The notes under the pieces were generated by a model, which did not search any database, was not told the DNA's origin, and saw only the letters and a list, made by a program, of their open reading frames with translations. A stretch of 64,000 bases of DNA from Imbroritus primus (GTDB lineage: Bacteria > Pseudomonadota > Gammaproteobacteria > Burkholderiales > Burkholderiaceae): assembly GCF_964332355.1 (NCBI RefSeq), contig NZ_OZ201293.1, forward strand, positions 2,108,001 through 2,172,000, written 5' to 3'. The translations under genes were made by a program, and so were the position numbers. This document shows, piece by piece, positions 51,724 to 60,519 of the stretch. Every line of letters starts with the position of its first letter. Positions within the stretch are counted from its first letter, which is position 1.

Positions 51724-52027
51724 GTGCCCGTAACTCTTGTGCAGGGTTTGCAAAGACTGCGACTGTAGCAGCTTTTTGGAAAAATTGCCAGCCCTCTGGC
51801 AATTTTAGTGGCTCATGGCGGCATAGTCATGTGGGTGGGCGCCAACCAGCGCACAGTGACATCAGTCGGTGGACTCCCGGGGGAGTCGCTCGGGGCACGA
51901 TGCCCGCGGTGGGGAACGGGCGCGAATTTACAGTTCTTTAATAGTGTCGCAAGAGCAATCTTTATAGGATAACGATGTAAATTTTTCTAATTTCAGATTT
52001 AAGTTTTATTTACTGAGCGACGCCAAC
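51724..52027. other. Spacer upstream of rpsU, hairpin-rich then AT-rich
   Basis: Contains the hairpin at 51781-51806, a perfect dyad GACTCCC-GG-GGGAGTC (51872-51887) and GGGCA-CGA-TGCCC (51893-51905). From about 51925 to 52020 the base composition drops sharply to AT-rich, unlike the rest of the window, just before the small ORF at 52028. Confidence 0.6.
51781..51806. terminator. Strong hairpin 58 bases upstream of rpsU
   Basis: AAAATTGCCAG (51781-51791) pairs with CTGGCAATTTT (51796-51806) over CCCT. On the minus strand it ends in a T-run (TTTTTCC), so it looks like an intrinsic terminator reading toward rpsU. It may end transcripts coming from the baiN side or act as an attenuator of rpsU, depending on where the rpsU promoter lies. 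Confidence 0.6.
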
Positions 52028-52375
52028 ATGTTCTCCGTTAACAATTCAGCCCACCCCAGCCTTCACGTCAATGCCCCAGATCCAGCATCATCCGGTGTTT
52101 CGCAATCCGCAGGGAGCAAACGCAAGTCGTCGCCGTCGCGCGACCGCACGATGCATGAGCCGATCCTCGGCACCCAGACGCCAAGCGCCTGCATCAGCCG
52201 GGACGACTTGCGCGCGGACAAGAAAGGCAAGTACGGTGATCACCAAGCCCTCACACCGGAGCGCAACTTTCATGGCGCGCCTCTCAGCCTGGCACCCGCT
52301 CCCTTCATGCCGATCACGTTCAACCCGTACACCCAGCGCAGCCCATCTCTGAATCAGCGCCAGCTTCCCTGGTAA
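52028..52375 (+). CDS. Orphan small protein, Ser/Pro-rich, unknown
   Basis: A possible 115-residue protein with no domain I recognise. Composition is rich in Ser, Pro, Asn and Arg, low in large hydrophobics apart from APAPFMPITFNPY near the end; no transmembrane segment or classical signal peptide. The Ser-rich start MFSVNNSAHPSLHVN resembles the disordered N-termini of secreted effectors, but that is only compositional. The upstream 100 bases are AT-rich against a GC-rich background. Weak Shine-Dalgarno. Could be a laterally acquired gene or spurious. Confidence 0.4.
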   Translation: MFSVNNSAHPSLHVNAPDPASSGVSQSAGSKRKSSPSRDRTMHEPILGTQTPSACISRDDLRADKKGKYGDHQALTPERNFHGAPLSLAPAPFMPITFNPYTQRSPSLNQRQLPW

Positions 52376-52443
52376 GTCAGCTCCTCATGTGCGGCCGCGA
52401 TCAAGCGGCTCGCGTGCCAGTACAGCGCCCCCAACCCACCCGG

Positions 52444-53646
52444 CTAGTACGCGGCTGCCGCGCGCGCTGCCGCGACTGCCGATGCCCACGCCCATTGAAA
52501 GTTGTATCCGCCAAGCCAGCCGGTGACATCGACGACTTCGCCGATCATATAGAGGCCAGGCACCGACTCCGCCATCATCGTCGCAGATGACAGGGCGCGG
52601 GTATCGACGCCGCCCAGTGTGACCTCGGCCTTGCGGTAGCCCTCCGAGCCGGACGGCCGGAGTTCCCAGCGGTTCAGCCGTTCGCCAAGGCGTCGCAGGG
52701 CCTTGTCCGGCAGTTCGCCAAGTGGCGCCGTGGGGGACACCCCTTCCATGGCGCACCAGGCATCGGCCAGCCGGGCAGGCAGGCGCTGCGCCAGCACGTT
52801 GTTGAGGTGGCGGCGCGAGGCCTGTTTTTCGTCCAGGAGCCACTCCGCGGCATCGTCGTCGGGCAACAGGTCGACCGCAATGGCGGTGCCCGGCTGCCAG
52901 TAGCTGGAAATCTGCAGGATGGCCGGCCCGGACAGGCCGCGATGGGTCAGCAGCAGGTCTTCGCGGAAACTGCCTTTGCCCTTGCCTGCGCCGGTACTCA
53001 GCTGGCAATCGAGGGCGATGCCGGACAATTGCGCAAACGGCGCCCAAGCCTCGGCCGGAAACGTTAGCGGAACCAGCGCCGGCCGGGTTTCGATGATGTG
53101 CAGTCCGAACTGGCGCGCCAGCCGGTAGCCGAAGTCCGTCGCACCGATCTTGGGGATGGACAACCCGCCGGTGGCCACCACCAGTTGCCGGCTGCGAAAC
53201 ACGCCCTGGGTGGTGTCGATCTCGAAGTCATCGCCCGCCCGGCGCACCGCCTGGATCGTGCAGCCGCTGCGCAGCGCCACGTCGCCGGCGGCGCATTCGG
53301 CGCGCAGCATGGCGATGATGTCCTCGGCGCTATCGTTGCAGAACAGTTGGCCCTTGTGCTTCTCGTGCCAGGCGATGTCATGCTTGCGCAACAGGTCAAG
53401 AAAGTCCTGCGGCGTATAGCGTGCAAGCGCGGAGCGGCAGAAATGGGGATTCTGCGACAAAAAATTGGCCGGCGAGGCATGCAGGTTAGTGAAGTTGCAG
53501 CGCCCGCCGCCCGAGATGCGGATCTTTTCGCCCAGCCGGGTCGCGTGGTCCAGCAGCAGCACGCGGCTGCCCAGCTGCCCGGCCACCCCCGCGCACATCA
53601 TGCCGGCAGCGCCTGCGCCAATCACGGCCAGATCGTAGCGGGACAT
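52444..53646 (-). CDS. HI0933/BaiN-family FAD-dependent oxidoreductase
   Basis: A 400-residue flavoprotein of the HI0933 family. The dinucleotide motif LAVIGAGAAGMMCAGVAGQLG, the signature GEKIRISGGGRCNFTN and the closing GLYMIGEVVDVTGWLGGYNF are complete. Members are annotated as BaiN/RdsA-type reductases, but for most the substrate is unknown. ATG 53646 is used; ATG 53658 is in frame. It is divergent from tsaD, 111 bases apart, and lies between tsaD and rpsU, which are direct neighbours in many relatives. Confidence 0.9.
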   Translation of the reverse strand: MSRYDLAVIGAGAAGMMCAGVAGQLGSRVLLLDHATRLGEKIRISGGGRCNFTNLHASPANFLSQNPHFCRSALARYTPQDFLDLLRKHDIAWHEKHKGQLFCNDSAEDIIAMLRAECAAGDVALRSGCTIQAVRRAGDDFEIDTTQGVFRSRQLVVATGGLSIPKIGATDFGYRLARQFGLHIIETRPALVPLTFPAEAWAPFAQLSGIALDCQLSTGAGKGKGSFREDLLLTHRGLSGPAILQISSYWQPGTAIAVDLLPDDDAAEWLLDEKQASRRHLNNVLAQRLPARLADAWCAMEGVSPTAPLGELPDKALRRLGERLNRWELRPSGSEGYRKAEVTLGGVDTRALSSATMMAESVPGLYMIGEVVDVTGWLGGYNFQWAWASAVAAARAAAAY

Positions 53647-53757
53647 TCGATTCACCATCCAGAAACAGAATGACGCGCATTGTAACGGAGCCGCCCGCAC
53701 CGGCATGGCCGGCTTGTGCTACGCTGCGCGCATCCTTGTCATTCCTGCGCTGTTCCC

Positions 53758-54798
53758 ATGCTCGTTCTCGGTGTCGAATCTTCCTGCGATGAAACCGGCC
53801 TGGCCCTGTATGACACGACCGACGGCCTGCTGGCACATGCCCTGCACTCGCAGATCGCCATGCACCGGGCCTACGGCGGCGTCGTGCCGGAACTGGCCTC
53901 GCGCGACCATATCCGTCGCGTGGTGCCACTACTGAACGAGGTCCTGCAGCGCGCCGGACGCACCCGTGCTGACATCGATGCGATCGCCTATACGCGCGGC
54001 CCCGGCCTGGCCGGCGCGTTGCTGGTCGGGGCATCGTTCGCCAACGCCCTGGGCTACGCCCTGCGGGTGCCGATGATCGGCGTGCATCATCTGGAAGGCC
54101 ATCTGCTGTCACCGTTGCTGGCCTCCGATCCGCCGGCGTTCCCGTTCGTGGCGCTGCTGGTATCGGGCGGCCACACGCAGCTGATGCGCGTCGACGGCGT
54201 CGGCCAGTACACGCTGCTAGGCGAAACGCTCGACGATGCGGCCGGCGAGGCCTTCGACAAGACCGCCAAACTGCTCGGCCTCGACTACCCGGGTGGCCCG
54301 GCGGTCTCGCGGCTGGCTGAATTCGGGATCGAGGGCGCCTACGAATTGCCGCGCCCGATGCTGCATTCGGGCAATCTGGATTTCTCCTTTGCGGGACTCA
54401 AGACGGCGGTGCTGACCCAGGTGCGCAAGCTCGGCAATGTGTGCGAGCAGGACCGCGCCAACCTGGCGCGCGCGTTTGTCGATGCGGCAGTGGACGTGCT
54501 GGCCGGCAAGGCGCTGGCGGCCCTGAAGCAGACGCGCCTGAAACGGCTGGTGGTCGCCGGCGGCGTGGGCGCGAATGCCCAGCTGCGCGCGCGCCTCAAC
54601 CATGACGCGCAGCGGCGCGGGCTGAAGGTGTACTACCCGGAACTGGCATTCTGTACCGACAACGGTGCGATGATCGCCTTTGCCGGCGCCATGCGCCTGC
54701 AGGCCGATCCGGAGCAGGTTCAGGATGGCTACGGTTTCGGCATCACGCCGCGCTGGGATCTGGAGGATATCCGTATCCCGGCACCGGTAGCAGGTTGA
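53758..54798 (+). CDS. tsaD: tRNA N6-threonylcarbamoyladenosine transferase TsaD
   Basis: Catalytic subunit of t6A37 synthesis on ANN-decoding tRNAs, 346 residues. The ASKHA signatures LGVESSCDETGLALYD, GVHHLEGHLLSPLL (metal His pair), LLVSGGHTQLM, FDKTAKLLGLDYPGGP and VVAGGVGANAQLRARL are intact. ATG 53758 gives the universal start MLVLGVESSCDET. The tRNA-Ile2 downstream of rpoD is one of its likely substrates. Confidence 0.97.
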   Translation: MLVLGVESSCDETGLALYDTTDGLLAHALHSQIAMHRAYGGVVPELASRDHIRRVVPLLNEVLQRAGRTRADIDAIAYTRGPGLAGALLVGASFANALGYALRVPMIGVHHLEGHLLSPLLASDPPAFPFVALLVSGGHTQLMRVDGVGQYTLLGETLDDAAGEAFDKTAKLLGLDYPGGPAVSRLAEFGIEGAYELPRPMLHSGNLDFSFAGLKTAVLTQVRKLGNVCEQDRANLARAFVDAAVDVLAGKALAALKQTRLKRLVVAGGVGANAQLRARLNHDAQRRGLKVYYPELAFCTDNGAMIAFAGAMRLQADPEQVQDGYGFGITPRWDLEDIRIPAPVAG

Positions 54799-54844
54799 TA
54801 GCGCGACCCCTCGCGCCGGAGAGAAAAACCAACGCCCCAAAGCA

Positions 54845-54868
54845 ACATTCCCGCCGTAGCGGGAATGT
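54845..54868. terminator. Hairpin between convergent tsaD and folE2
   Basis: ACATTCCCGC (54845-54854), loop CGTA, GCGGGAATGT (54859-54868): a perfect ten-pair stem midway between the two stop codons. No T-tract, so possibly a bidirectional mRNA-end structure or a dispersed extragenic palindrome. Confidence 0.55.
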
Positions 54869-54896
54869 CGGGGAAACATCGAACGGAGCGAACCGA

Positions 54897-55700
54897 TCAA
54901 GCCTTGCGCTTGTCGCGCTCGATTACGGCATAGGCGCTGTGGTTGTGGATCGACTCGAAATTTTCCGCTTCCAGCACATAGGCCACGATGCGGTCGTCGC
55001 GATTCAGGCGCATGGCGATATCACGCACCAGATCTTCCACGAACTTGGGATTCTCGTAGGCGCGCTCGGTCACGAACTTCTCATCCGGACGCTTGAGCAG
55101 GCCCCACAGTTCGCACGAGGCCTCTTCCTCGGCCATGCGCACCAGTTCCTCGACCGGCAGGTCGGCCACCAGTTCGACATGCATGGTGATATGCGAGCGC
55201 TGGTTGTGCGCGCCATACTGTGAGATCTGCTTGGAACACGGGCACAGGCTCGTCACCGGCACCAGTGCCTTCATTGACAGCGTCGACTTGCCGTCACGGA
55301 TCTCGCCGATCAGCGTCACTTCATAGTCGAGCAGCGACTGCACGCCGGACACCGGCGCAGTCTTGTTGATGAAATATGGGAATGTCACCTCGATACGGCC
55401 AGCCTCGGCCTCGAGCCGCTGCAGCATGTCCTCGACCAGGCCGTTGAAGCCGACCAGGCTCAGCGGACCCTTCTGGTTTTCCAGCAGGGCGACAAAACGC
55501 GACATGTGCGTGCCCTTCTGGTCGGCCGGCAGATGCACATCCAGATTGAACGTGCCGACCGTGGCCTGCACGCCCTGCGGGGTTTCAAGTGAAAACGGGT
55601 AGCGTACGCCGCGCACGCCGACGCGCTGGATGGGAATCTGGCGGGTATCCGGTGTGGACTGGACATCCGGCATCACAAAAGCGGGATTGATATCGTTCAT
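54897..55700 (-). CDS. folE2: GTP cyclohydrolase FolE2 (type IB)
   Basis: Type IB GTP cyclohydrolase of 267 residues, first step of folate (and here possibly methanopterin) pterin synthesis. The metal Cys is in VTSLCPCSKQISQYGAHNQR; the catalytic Glu region is in LVRMAEEEASCELWGLLKRPDE. FolE2 is metal-flexible and often induced by zinc shortage. No FolE (type IA) is in the window. A perfect dyad of OxyR type lies about 200 bases upstream. Confidence 0.95.
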   Translation of the reverse strand: MNDINPAFVMPDVQSTPDTRQIPIQRVGVRGVRYPFSLETPQGVQATVGTFNLDVHLPADQKGTHMSRFVALLENQKGPLSLVGFNGLVEDMLQRLEAEAGRIEVTFPYFINKTAPVSGVQSLLDYEVTLIGEIRDGKSTLSMKALVPVTSLCPCSKQISQYGAHNQRSHITMHVELVADLPVEELVRMAEEEASCELWGLLKRPDEKFVTERAYENPKFVEDLVRDIAMRLNRDDRIVAYVLEAENFESIHNHSAYAVIERDKRKA

Positions 55701-55895
55701 GAGACCTGGTTTCCTCTACGGTCGTGGCCCGCTCGCAGAATGCCGGGCCTCGCAACGAGTCTGAAACCGCAAAACGGATTCTCATGGATTGCCCACAAGT
55801 CTTCCCTTTTGCGACTGCGACAGATGACTACGGCACAGTGTAAGGGAAAAACCCGCAGGATGCCCGCTATGGGGCTAAACCCATGCATTACGTAC

Positions 55896-55920
55896 GGTCG
55901 ATAGATTTAAACTATCGACC
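55896..55920. promoter_or_regulatory. OxyR-like palindrome upstream of folE2, downstream of dxs
   Basis: GGTCGATAG-ATTTAAA-CTATCGACC is a nine-base perfect inverted repeat with seven-base spacer. Its core ATAG-A-T-TTA-A-A-CTAT fits every fixed position of the published OxyR half-site ATAGntnnnanCTAT. It lies just after the dxs stop and 196 bases before the folE2 start. A role as dxs terminator is possible too, but there is no T-tract. Confidence 0.5.
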
Positions 55921-55927
55921 TGGGCGC

Positions 55928-57856
55928 TCACGCGCTCCGGCTGCTGGGCGCCACGCCTGACGCTGCGACCAGTGTGGGCCAGGCCTTCCGGATGGAGGCC
56001 TCGATACCCTTGGCATCAAGGCCGCACTGGGCCAGCAGCAATGCCGGATCGCCATGATCGACAAAACGGTCGGGCAGGCCCAGCTGCAGCACGGGCAACG
56101 CGATATCCATCGCGGCCAGCGCTTCCAGGCAGGCGGAACCCGCGCCACCCATCACGCAGCCCTCTTCCACTGTCACGAACCGGTCGTGGTCTGCAGCGAG
56201 CGTGCGCAGCAGCTCCACATCGAGCGGCTTGACGAAGCGCATGTTGACCACCGTCGCATCGAGTGCCTCACCGGCTGCGAGCGCGGGATGCAGCATCGAA
56301 CCGAACGCCAGGATCGCGGTACGCTGTCCGGCCGGTGCATGGCCGGTACGGCGCACTTCACCCTTGCCGACGGGCAGCGCGCTCAATACCGCATCGACGG
56401 CCACGCCGGGTCCTGCGCCACGCGGGTAGCGCACGGAGGCCGGGCCATCGTGATGAAAACCCGTAGTGAGCATCTGACGGCATTCGTTCTCGTCCGCCGG
56501 CGTCATGATCAGCATGTTGGGGATGCAACGCAGGTAGGCAATGTCGTATGCGCCGGCGTGTGTCGCACCGTCCGCGCCAACCAGTCCCGCGCGGTCGAGC
56601 GCGAACAGCACCGGCAGGTTCTGCAGCGCGACATCATGAATCAGCTGGTCGTAGGCCCGCTGCAGGAAGGTCGAGTAGATCGCCACCACAGGCTTCATGC
56701 CTTCGCACGCCAGCCCGCCGGCAAACGTGACGGCATGCTGCTCGGCGATGCCGACGTCATAGTAGCGGTCCGGGAAGCGGCGCTCGAACTCCACCATGCC
56801 CGAGCCTTCACGCATCGCCGGCGTGATGCCAACAAGGCGCGCATCAGCGGCAGCCATGTCGCACAGCCAGTCGCCGAACACCTTGGTGTAGGCAGGACGG
56901 CTCGGCTTGGCGGCAGGGCGGATGCCTTCCGCCGGATCGAACTTGCCGGGTCCGTGGTACAGCACCGGATCCGCTTCCGCCAGCTTGTAGCCTTGGCCCT
57001 TGCGCGTCACCACGTGCAGGAACTGCGGACCGCGTCCGGCATGGGCCAGTTCGCGGATATTCTGCAGGGTCGGCACCAGTGATTCGAGATCGTGCCCGTC
57101 GATGGGACCGATATAGTTGAAACCGAATTCCTCGAACATCGTCGCCGGCACCAGCATGCCCTTGGCGTGCTCTTCGAAGCGCTTGGCGAACTCGAGTACC
57201 GGCGGCGCCACCGACAGGACTTTCTCGATGCCCTTCTTGGTCGCGGCGTAGAAACGCCCGCTCATCAGGCGCGCCAGATAGCGGTTGAGCGCGCCGACAG
57301 GCGGCGAGATCGACATATCGTTGTCGTTGAGGATGACCAGCAGCGGCACGTCGCGATACACACCAGCGTTGTTCATCGCCTCGAAGGCCATGCCGGCCGT
57401 CATCGCCCCATCACCGATCACGGCAATGGCCACACGGTCCTCGCCCTTGGTCTTGGCGCCCAGCGCCATGCCGAGTGCCGCAGAAATCGAGGTAGACGAA
57501 TGCGCCGTACCGAAGGTGTCGTACTCGCTTTCGCTGCGGCGGGGAAAACCGGAGATGCCATCGAGCTGGCGCAGCGTATGCATCCGTTCGCGCCGGCCCG
57601 TCAGGATCTTGTGCGGATAGCTCTGGTGGCCGACATCCCATACGACGCGGTCTTCAGGCGTGTTGAACACGTAGTGCAGGGCAATGGTCAGTTCGACCGT
57701 ACCCAGGTTGGAAGACAAGTGTCCCCCAGTCTGCGAGACCGATTCCAGCACGAACTGCCGCAGCTGATCGGCCAGCGCCGGCAGTTGCCGACGGTCCAGC
57801 TTGCGCAGGTCGGATGGGGAATCAATGGTATTCAGAAGCTCGTACGTCATCGTCAT
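55928..57856 (-). CDS. dxs: 1-deoxy-D-xylulose-5-phosphate synthase
   Basis: Dxs, 642 residues, condenses pyruvate and glyceraldehyde 3-phosphate, the entry step of the MEP isoprenoid route. GGHLSSNLGTVELTIALHYVF, HQSYPHKILTGRR, the thiamine motif VIGDGAMTAGMAFEAMNNAG with Asn in ILNDNDMSISP, and the Glu and transketolase-like C-terminal VGIAEQHAVTFAGGLA are present. First gene after ispA and xseB in the operon xseB-ispA-dxs, 21 bases after ispA. Confidence 0.97.
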   Translation of the reverse strand: MTMTYELLNTIDSPSDLRKLDRRQLPALADQLRQFVLESVSQTGGHLSSNLGTVELTIALHYVFNTPEDRVVWDVGHQSYPHKILTGRRERMHTLRQLDGISGFPRRSESEYDTFGTAHSSTSISAALGMALGAKTKGEDRVAIAVIGDGAMTAGMAFEAMNNAGVYRDVPLLVILNDNDMSISPPVGALNRYLARLMSGRFYAATKKGIEKVLSVAPPVLEFAKRFEEHAKGMLVPATMFEEFGFNYIGPIDGHDLESLVPTLQNIRELAHAGRGPQFLHVVTRKGQGYKLAEADPVLYHGPGKFDPAEGIRPAAKPSRPAYTKVFGDWLCDMAAADARLVGITPAMREGSGMVEFERRFPDRYYDVGIAEQHAVTFAGGLACEGMKPVVAIYSTFLQRAYDQLIHDVALQNLPVLFALDRAGLVGADGATHAGAYDIAYLRCIPNMLIMTPADENECRQMLTTGFHHDGPASVRYPRGAGPGVAVDAVLSALPVGKGEVRRTGHAPAGQRTAILAFGSMLHPALAAGEALDATVVNMRFVKPLDVELLRTLAADHDRFVTVEEGCVMGGAGSACLEALAAMDIALPVLQLGLPDRFVDHGDPALLLAQCGLDAKGIEASIRKAWPTLVAASGVAPSSRSA

Positions 57857-57877
57857 GGTGCCCGGCCGGGCCCGGTA

Positions 57878-58780
57878 TCAGTGGGTTCGCAGAACGATCA
57901 GGTCGGCCAGCTGGCGCAGCCGCAGCCCGCCGTCACCGCTGCCTGCCAGGGCATCGAGCGCGGCATGCGCCTCGTCGCGCAGACGGCCAGCCAGCGCGCG
58001 GGCCTCATCGAGCCCGAGCAGCGAAACGTAGGTGGGTTTGTCGTGCGCGGCATCCTTGCCCGCCGTCTTGCCCAACGTGGCGGTATCGGCCGTCACGTCC
58101 AGAATATCGTCGACCACCTGGAAGGCCAGGCCCATTGCCTGCGCATAGCGGTCCAGCAGACCGCGTGCGTCGCCCGAGAGGTTGCCGCACAATCCCCCCA
58201 TCCGCACGCTGGCGCGCAGCAGCGCACCGGTCTTCTTGCGGTGCATGGTTTCGAGCGCCTCGCGCGACAGCGCCATGCCCACGCTTTCGAGATCGATGGC
58301 CTGTCCGCCCGCCATGCCGAGCGAACCCGAGGCCTGTGCCAGTTCGACGACCAGCGCCAGCCGCACACCGGCTGCCAGGTCCGCGCCGCCATCGCCACCG
58401 GCCAGCGCTTCGAACGCCTGCGTCTGCAGCGCGTCGCCCACCAGCAGCGCGGTGGCTTCGTCGTAGGCCTTGTGCACCGTGGGACGACCTCGGCGCAAAT
58501 CGTCGTCATCCATGCACGGCATATCGTCGTGCACCAGCGAATAGGCGTGGATCATTTCGACCGCGGCTGCAGCGGCATCGAGTGCCGCCGGCGTCGCGCC
58601 GGACACGGCCCCGGCCGCATGCACCAGCAGCGGCCGCACACGCTTGCCGCCGCCCAGCGCCGCATAGCGCATGGCCTCGTGCAGGCGCGCCGGCACGGTA
58701 TCCGCTGGCGGCAGGTAATGGTCGAGAGCGGTTTCAGTACGGGCGGCGATGGCGTTGACCCAGGCGTCGAAGCCGCTCAT
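57878..58780 (-). CDS. ispA: Farnesyl diphosphate synthase (polyprenyl synthetase)
   Basis: A 300-residue trans-prenyltransferase, GPP/FPP synthase. The first aspartate-rich motif is HDDMPCMDDDDLRRGRPTVH (DDxxxxD with MD between) and the second FQVVDDILDVTADTATLGKT; Ala/Tyr positions before the first motif (MIHAYSLVHDD) suit C15 product length. GKRVRPLLVHAAG is the isopentenyl diphosphate site. Overlaps xseB by four bases and is followed by dxs. Confidence 0.95.
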   Translation of the reverse strand: MSGFDAWVNAIAARTETALDHYLPPADTVPARLHEAMRYAALGGGKRVRPLLVHAAGAVSGATPAALDAAAAAVEMIHAYSLVHDDMPCMDDDDLRRGRPTVHKAYDEATALLVGDALQTQAFEALAGGDGGADLAAGVRLALVVELAQASGSLGMAGGQAIDLESVGMALSREALETMHRKKTGALLRASVRMGGLCGNLSGDARGLLDRYAQAMGLAFQVVDDILDVTADTATLGKTAGKDAAHDKPTYVSLLGLDEARALAGRLRDEAHAALDALAGSGDGGLRLRQLADLIVLRTH

Positions 58781-59046
58781 GCCACATCATCCTCTGCCGC
58801 AGTCAACGGCTTCAGCGACTCGCCCTCGAGCACGCGCACCTGCTGCTCCACGCGTTCCAGCACCTGCTGGCAGTACTTCACCAGCTCGGCACCGCGCCGG
58901 TAGGCGGCGAGCGAGGCTTCCAGCGGCAACTCACCGCTCTCCATCGATGCCACCAGGGTATCGAGTTCCGCCATGGCAGCCTCGTACGAAGCTGGTGCGG
59001 CAACGGCTTCCGGGAGCGTGTCCGGGAGGGTTTTGGCTTTCGGCAT
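58777..59046 (-). CDS. xseB: Exodeoxyribonuclease VII small subunit
   Basis: An 89-residue XseB. YEAAMAELDTLVASMESGEL and LEASLAAYRRGAELVKYCQQ are the family helices. ATG 59046 begins MPKAKTLPDT; the longer open frame upstream is rejected on composition. Stop overlaps ispA (ATGA). xseA is not in the window. Confidence 0.93.
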   Translation of the reverse strand: MPKAKTLPDTLPEAVAAPASYEAAMAELDTLVASMESGELPLEASLAAYRRGAELVKYCQQVLERVEQQVRVLEGESLKPLTAAEDDVA

Positions 59047-59323
59047 GCCCAACAAGGTCCTGGATGTAATCTGTCCCGCAGCGGTCCATCCGGCGGGAAT
59101 CTCGTATTCTACGGCAATTGCCCGGCGAACCGCCTGCCAACGCGCGCAAAAATGCACGCAAAAGCCCTTGCAGACGGGCACAGCCGGGCTTGCCTGGGGT
59201 ACAATTTCCCTTTTGCCGTGAACCGACGCAGCGTTTCGGCGTCAAATCAGGGCTGTTTGTCCCATATCGATTTTTCGATGGTTGGGTTGTTCACTGCTTT
59301 CACCTTATTTGGGAGTGGGGATA

Positions 59324-60424
59324 ATGTCCAATCTCAGCACCGCGCTGAAACTGGTGCCATCCGAAACCCAGTTGCCCGTCACCGCATACTTTGACGAGGC
59401 ACTGCATCAACAAGAGCTGGACCTGCTGTTCAAACCGGGACCCGGTTACGTCGGCCACGCGCTGATGGTGCCGGAATCCGGCGATTACCATGCGCTGCCG
59501 GCCGAGAACGAAGGCCGCATCCTCGTTCGCAACGGTGACGACATAGAACTGTTGTCGAATGTCTGCCGCCATCGCCAGGCTGTCATGCTGAATGGCAGGG
59601 GCAACGCCACGAACATCGTATGCCCGCTGCACCGCTGGACCTACGACCTGAAGGGCGAACTGCTCGGCGCACCGCATTTCAGCGAACAGCCGTGCCTGAA
59701 TCTGGGCCGCTCGCCATTGCAGAACTGGAATGGCCTGCTGTTCGACGGCAAGCGCGACGTGCGCGCCGACCTGGCCCGCCTGGGCGTCGCCAAGGATCTC
59801 GATTTCAGCGGCTACATGCTCGACCATGTCGAGGTCCATGACTGCAACTACAACTGGAAGACCTTCATCGAGGTCTACCTGGAGGACTACCACGTCGAGC
59901 CGTTCCATCCGGGCCTTGGCAACTTCGTGACGTGTGACGACCTGGTCTGGGAGTTCGGCGACTGGTACAGCGTGCAGACCGTCGGCCTGAACGCCGGTCT
60001 GCGCCGCCCCGGCACGCCGGCGTACAAAAAGTGGCACGACGCGATCATGCACTTCAACCGCGGCGAGTTGCCCAAGCAAGGTGCGATCTGGCTGACCTAC
60101 TTCCCCAACATCATGGTCGAGTGGTACCCGAACGTGCTGGTGGTGTCGACGCTGCACCCGCTGGGCCCGCGCAAGACGCGTAACGTCGTGGAGTTCTACT
60201 ACCCCGAGGAAGCCGTGCTCTTCGAACGCGAATTCGTCGAGGCAGAACGCGCCGCCTACATGGAAACCTGCATTGAAGACGACGAGATCGCCGAACGCAT
60301 GGATGCCGGCCGTGCCATTCTCATGGCACGGGGTGTCAACGAGGTCGGTCCGTATCAGTCGCCCATGGAAGACGGCATGCAGCACTTCCATGAGTGGTAC
60401 CGGCGCGAGATGCGGATCGGCTGA
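59324..60424 (+). CDS. Rieske non-heme iron oxygenase, alpha-subunit type, unknown substrate
   Basis: A 366-residue ring-hydroxylating-oxygenase-like protein. The Rieske cluster ligands are SNVCRHRQAVML and NIVCPLHRWTYD. The mononuclear iron site is in YLEDYHVEPFHPGLG (two His) with a later Asp/Glu in YMETCIEDDEIAERM. No reductase, ferredoxin or catabolic genes are near; it is divergent from the housekeeping xseB-ispA-dxs operon, a conserved placement in Burkholderiales that suggests a core, not degradative, role. GGAG stands before ATG 59324. Confidence 0.87.
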   Translation: MSNLSTALKLVPSETQLPVTAYFDEALHQQELDLLFKPGPGYVGHALMVPESGDYHALPAENEGRILVRNGDDIELLSNVCRHRQAVMLNGRGNATNIVCPLHRWTYDLKGELLGAPHFSEQPCLNLGRSPLQNWNGLLFDGKRDVRADLARLGVAKDLDFSGYMLDHVEVHDCNYNWKTFIEVYLEDYHVEPFHPGLGNFVTCDDLVWEFGDWYSVQTVGLNAGLRRPGTPAYKKWHDAIMHFNRGELPKQGAIWLTYFPNIMVEWYPNVLVVSTLHPLGPRKTRNVVEFYYPEEAVLFEREFVEAERAAYMETCIEDDEIAERMDAGRAILMARGVNEVGPYQSPMEDGMQHFHEWYRREMRIG

Positions 60425-60472
60425 TCCCCTGGCGCGGCAACCGCTGCAGCAGCGATACGTCAATCCGCCATG

Positions 60473-60500
60473 AAAAAGCCCCGCCTGTGCGGGGCTTTTT
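60473..60500. terminator. Bidirectional rho-independent terminator
   Basis: AAAAAGCCCCGC (60473-60484), loop CTGT, GCGGGGCTTTTT (60489-60500): a perfect stem with T-runs on both strands, placed between the convergent Rieske gene and uvrD. Confidence 0.93.
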
Positions 60501-60519
60501 GCTTTCCGTGGCCGTGCGC

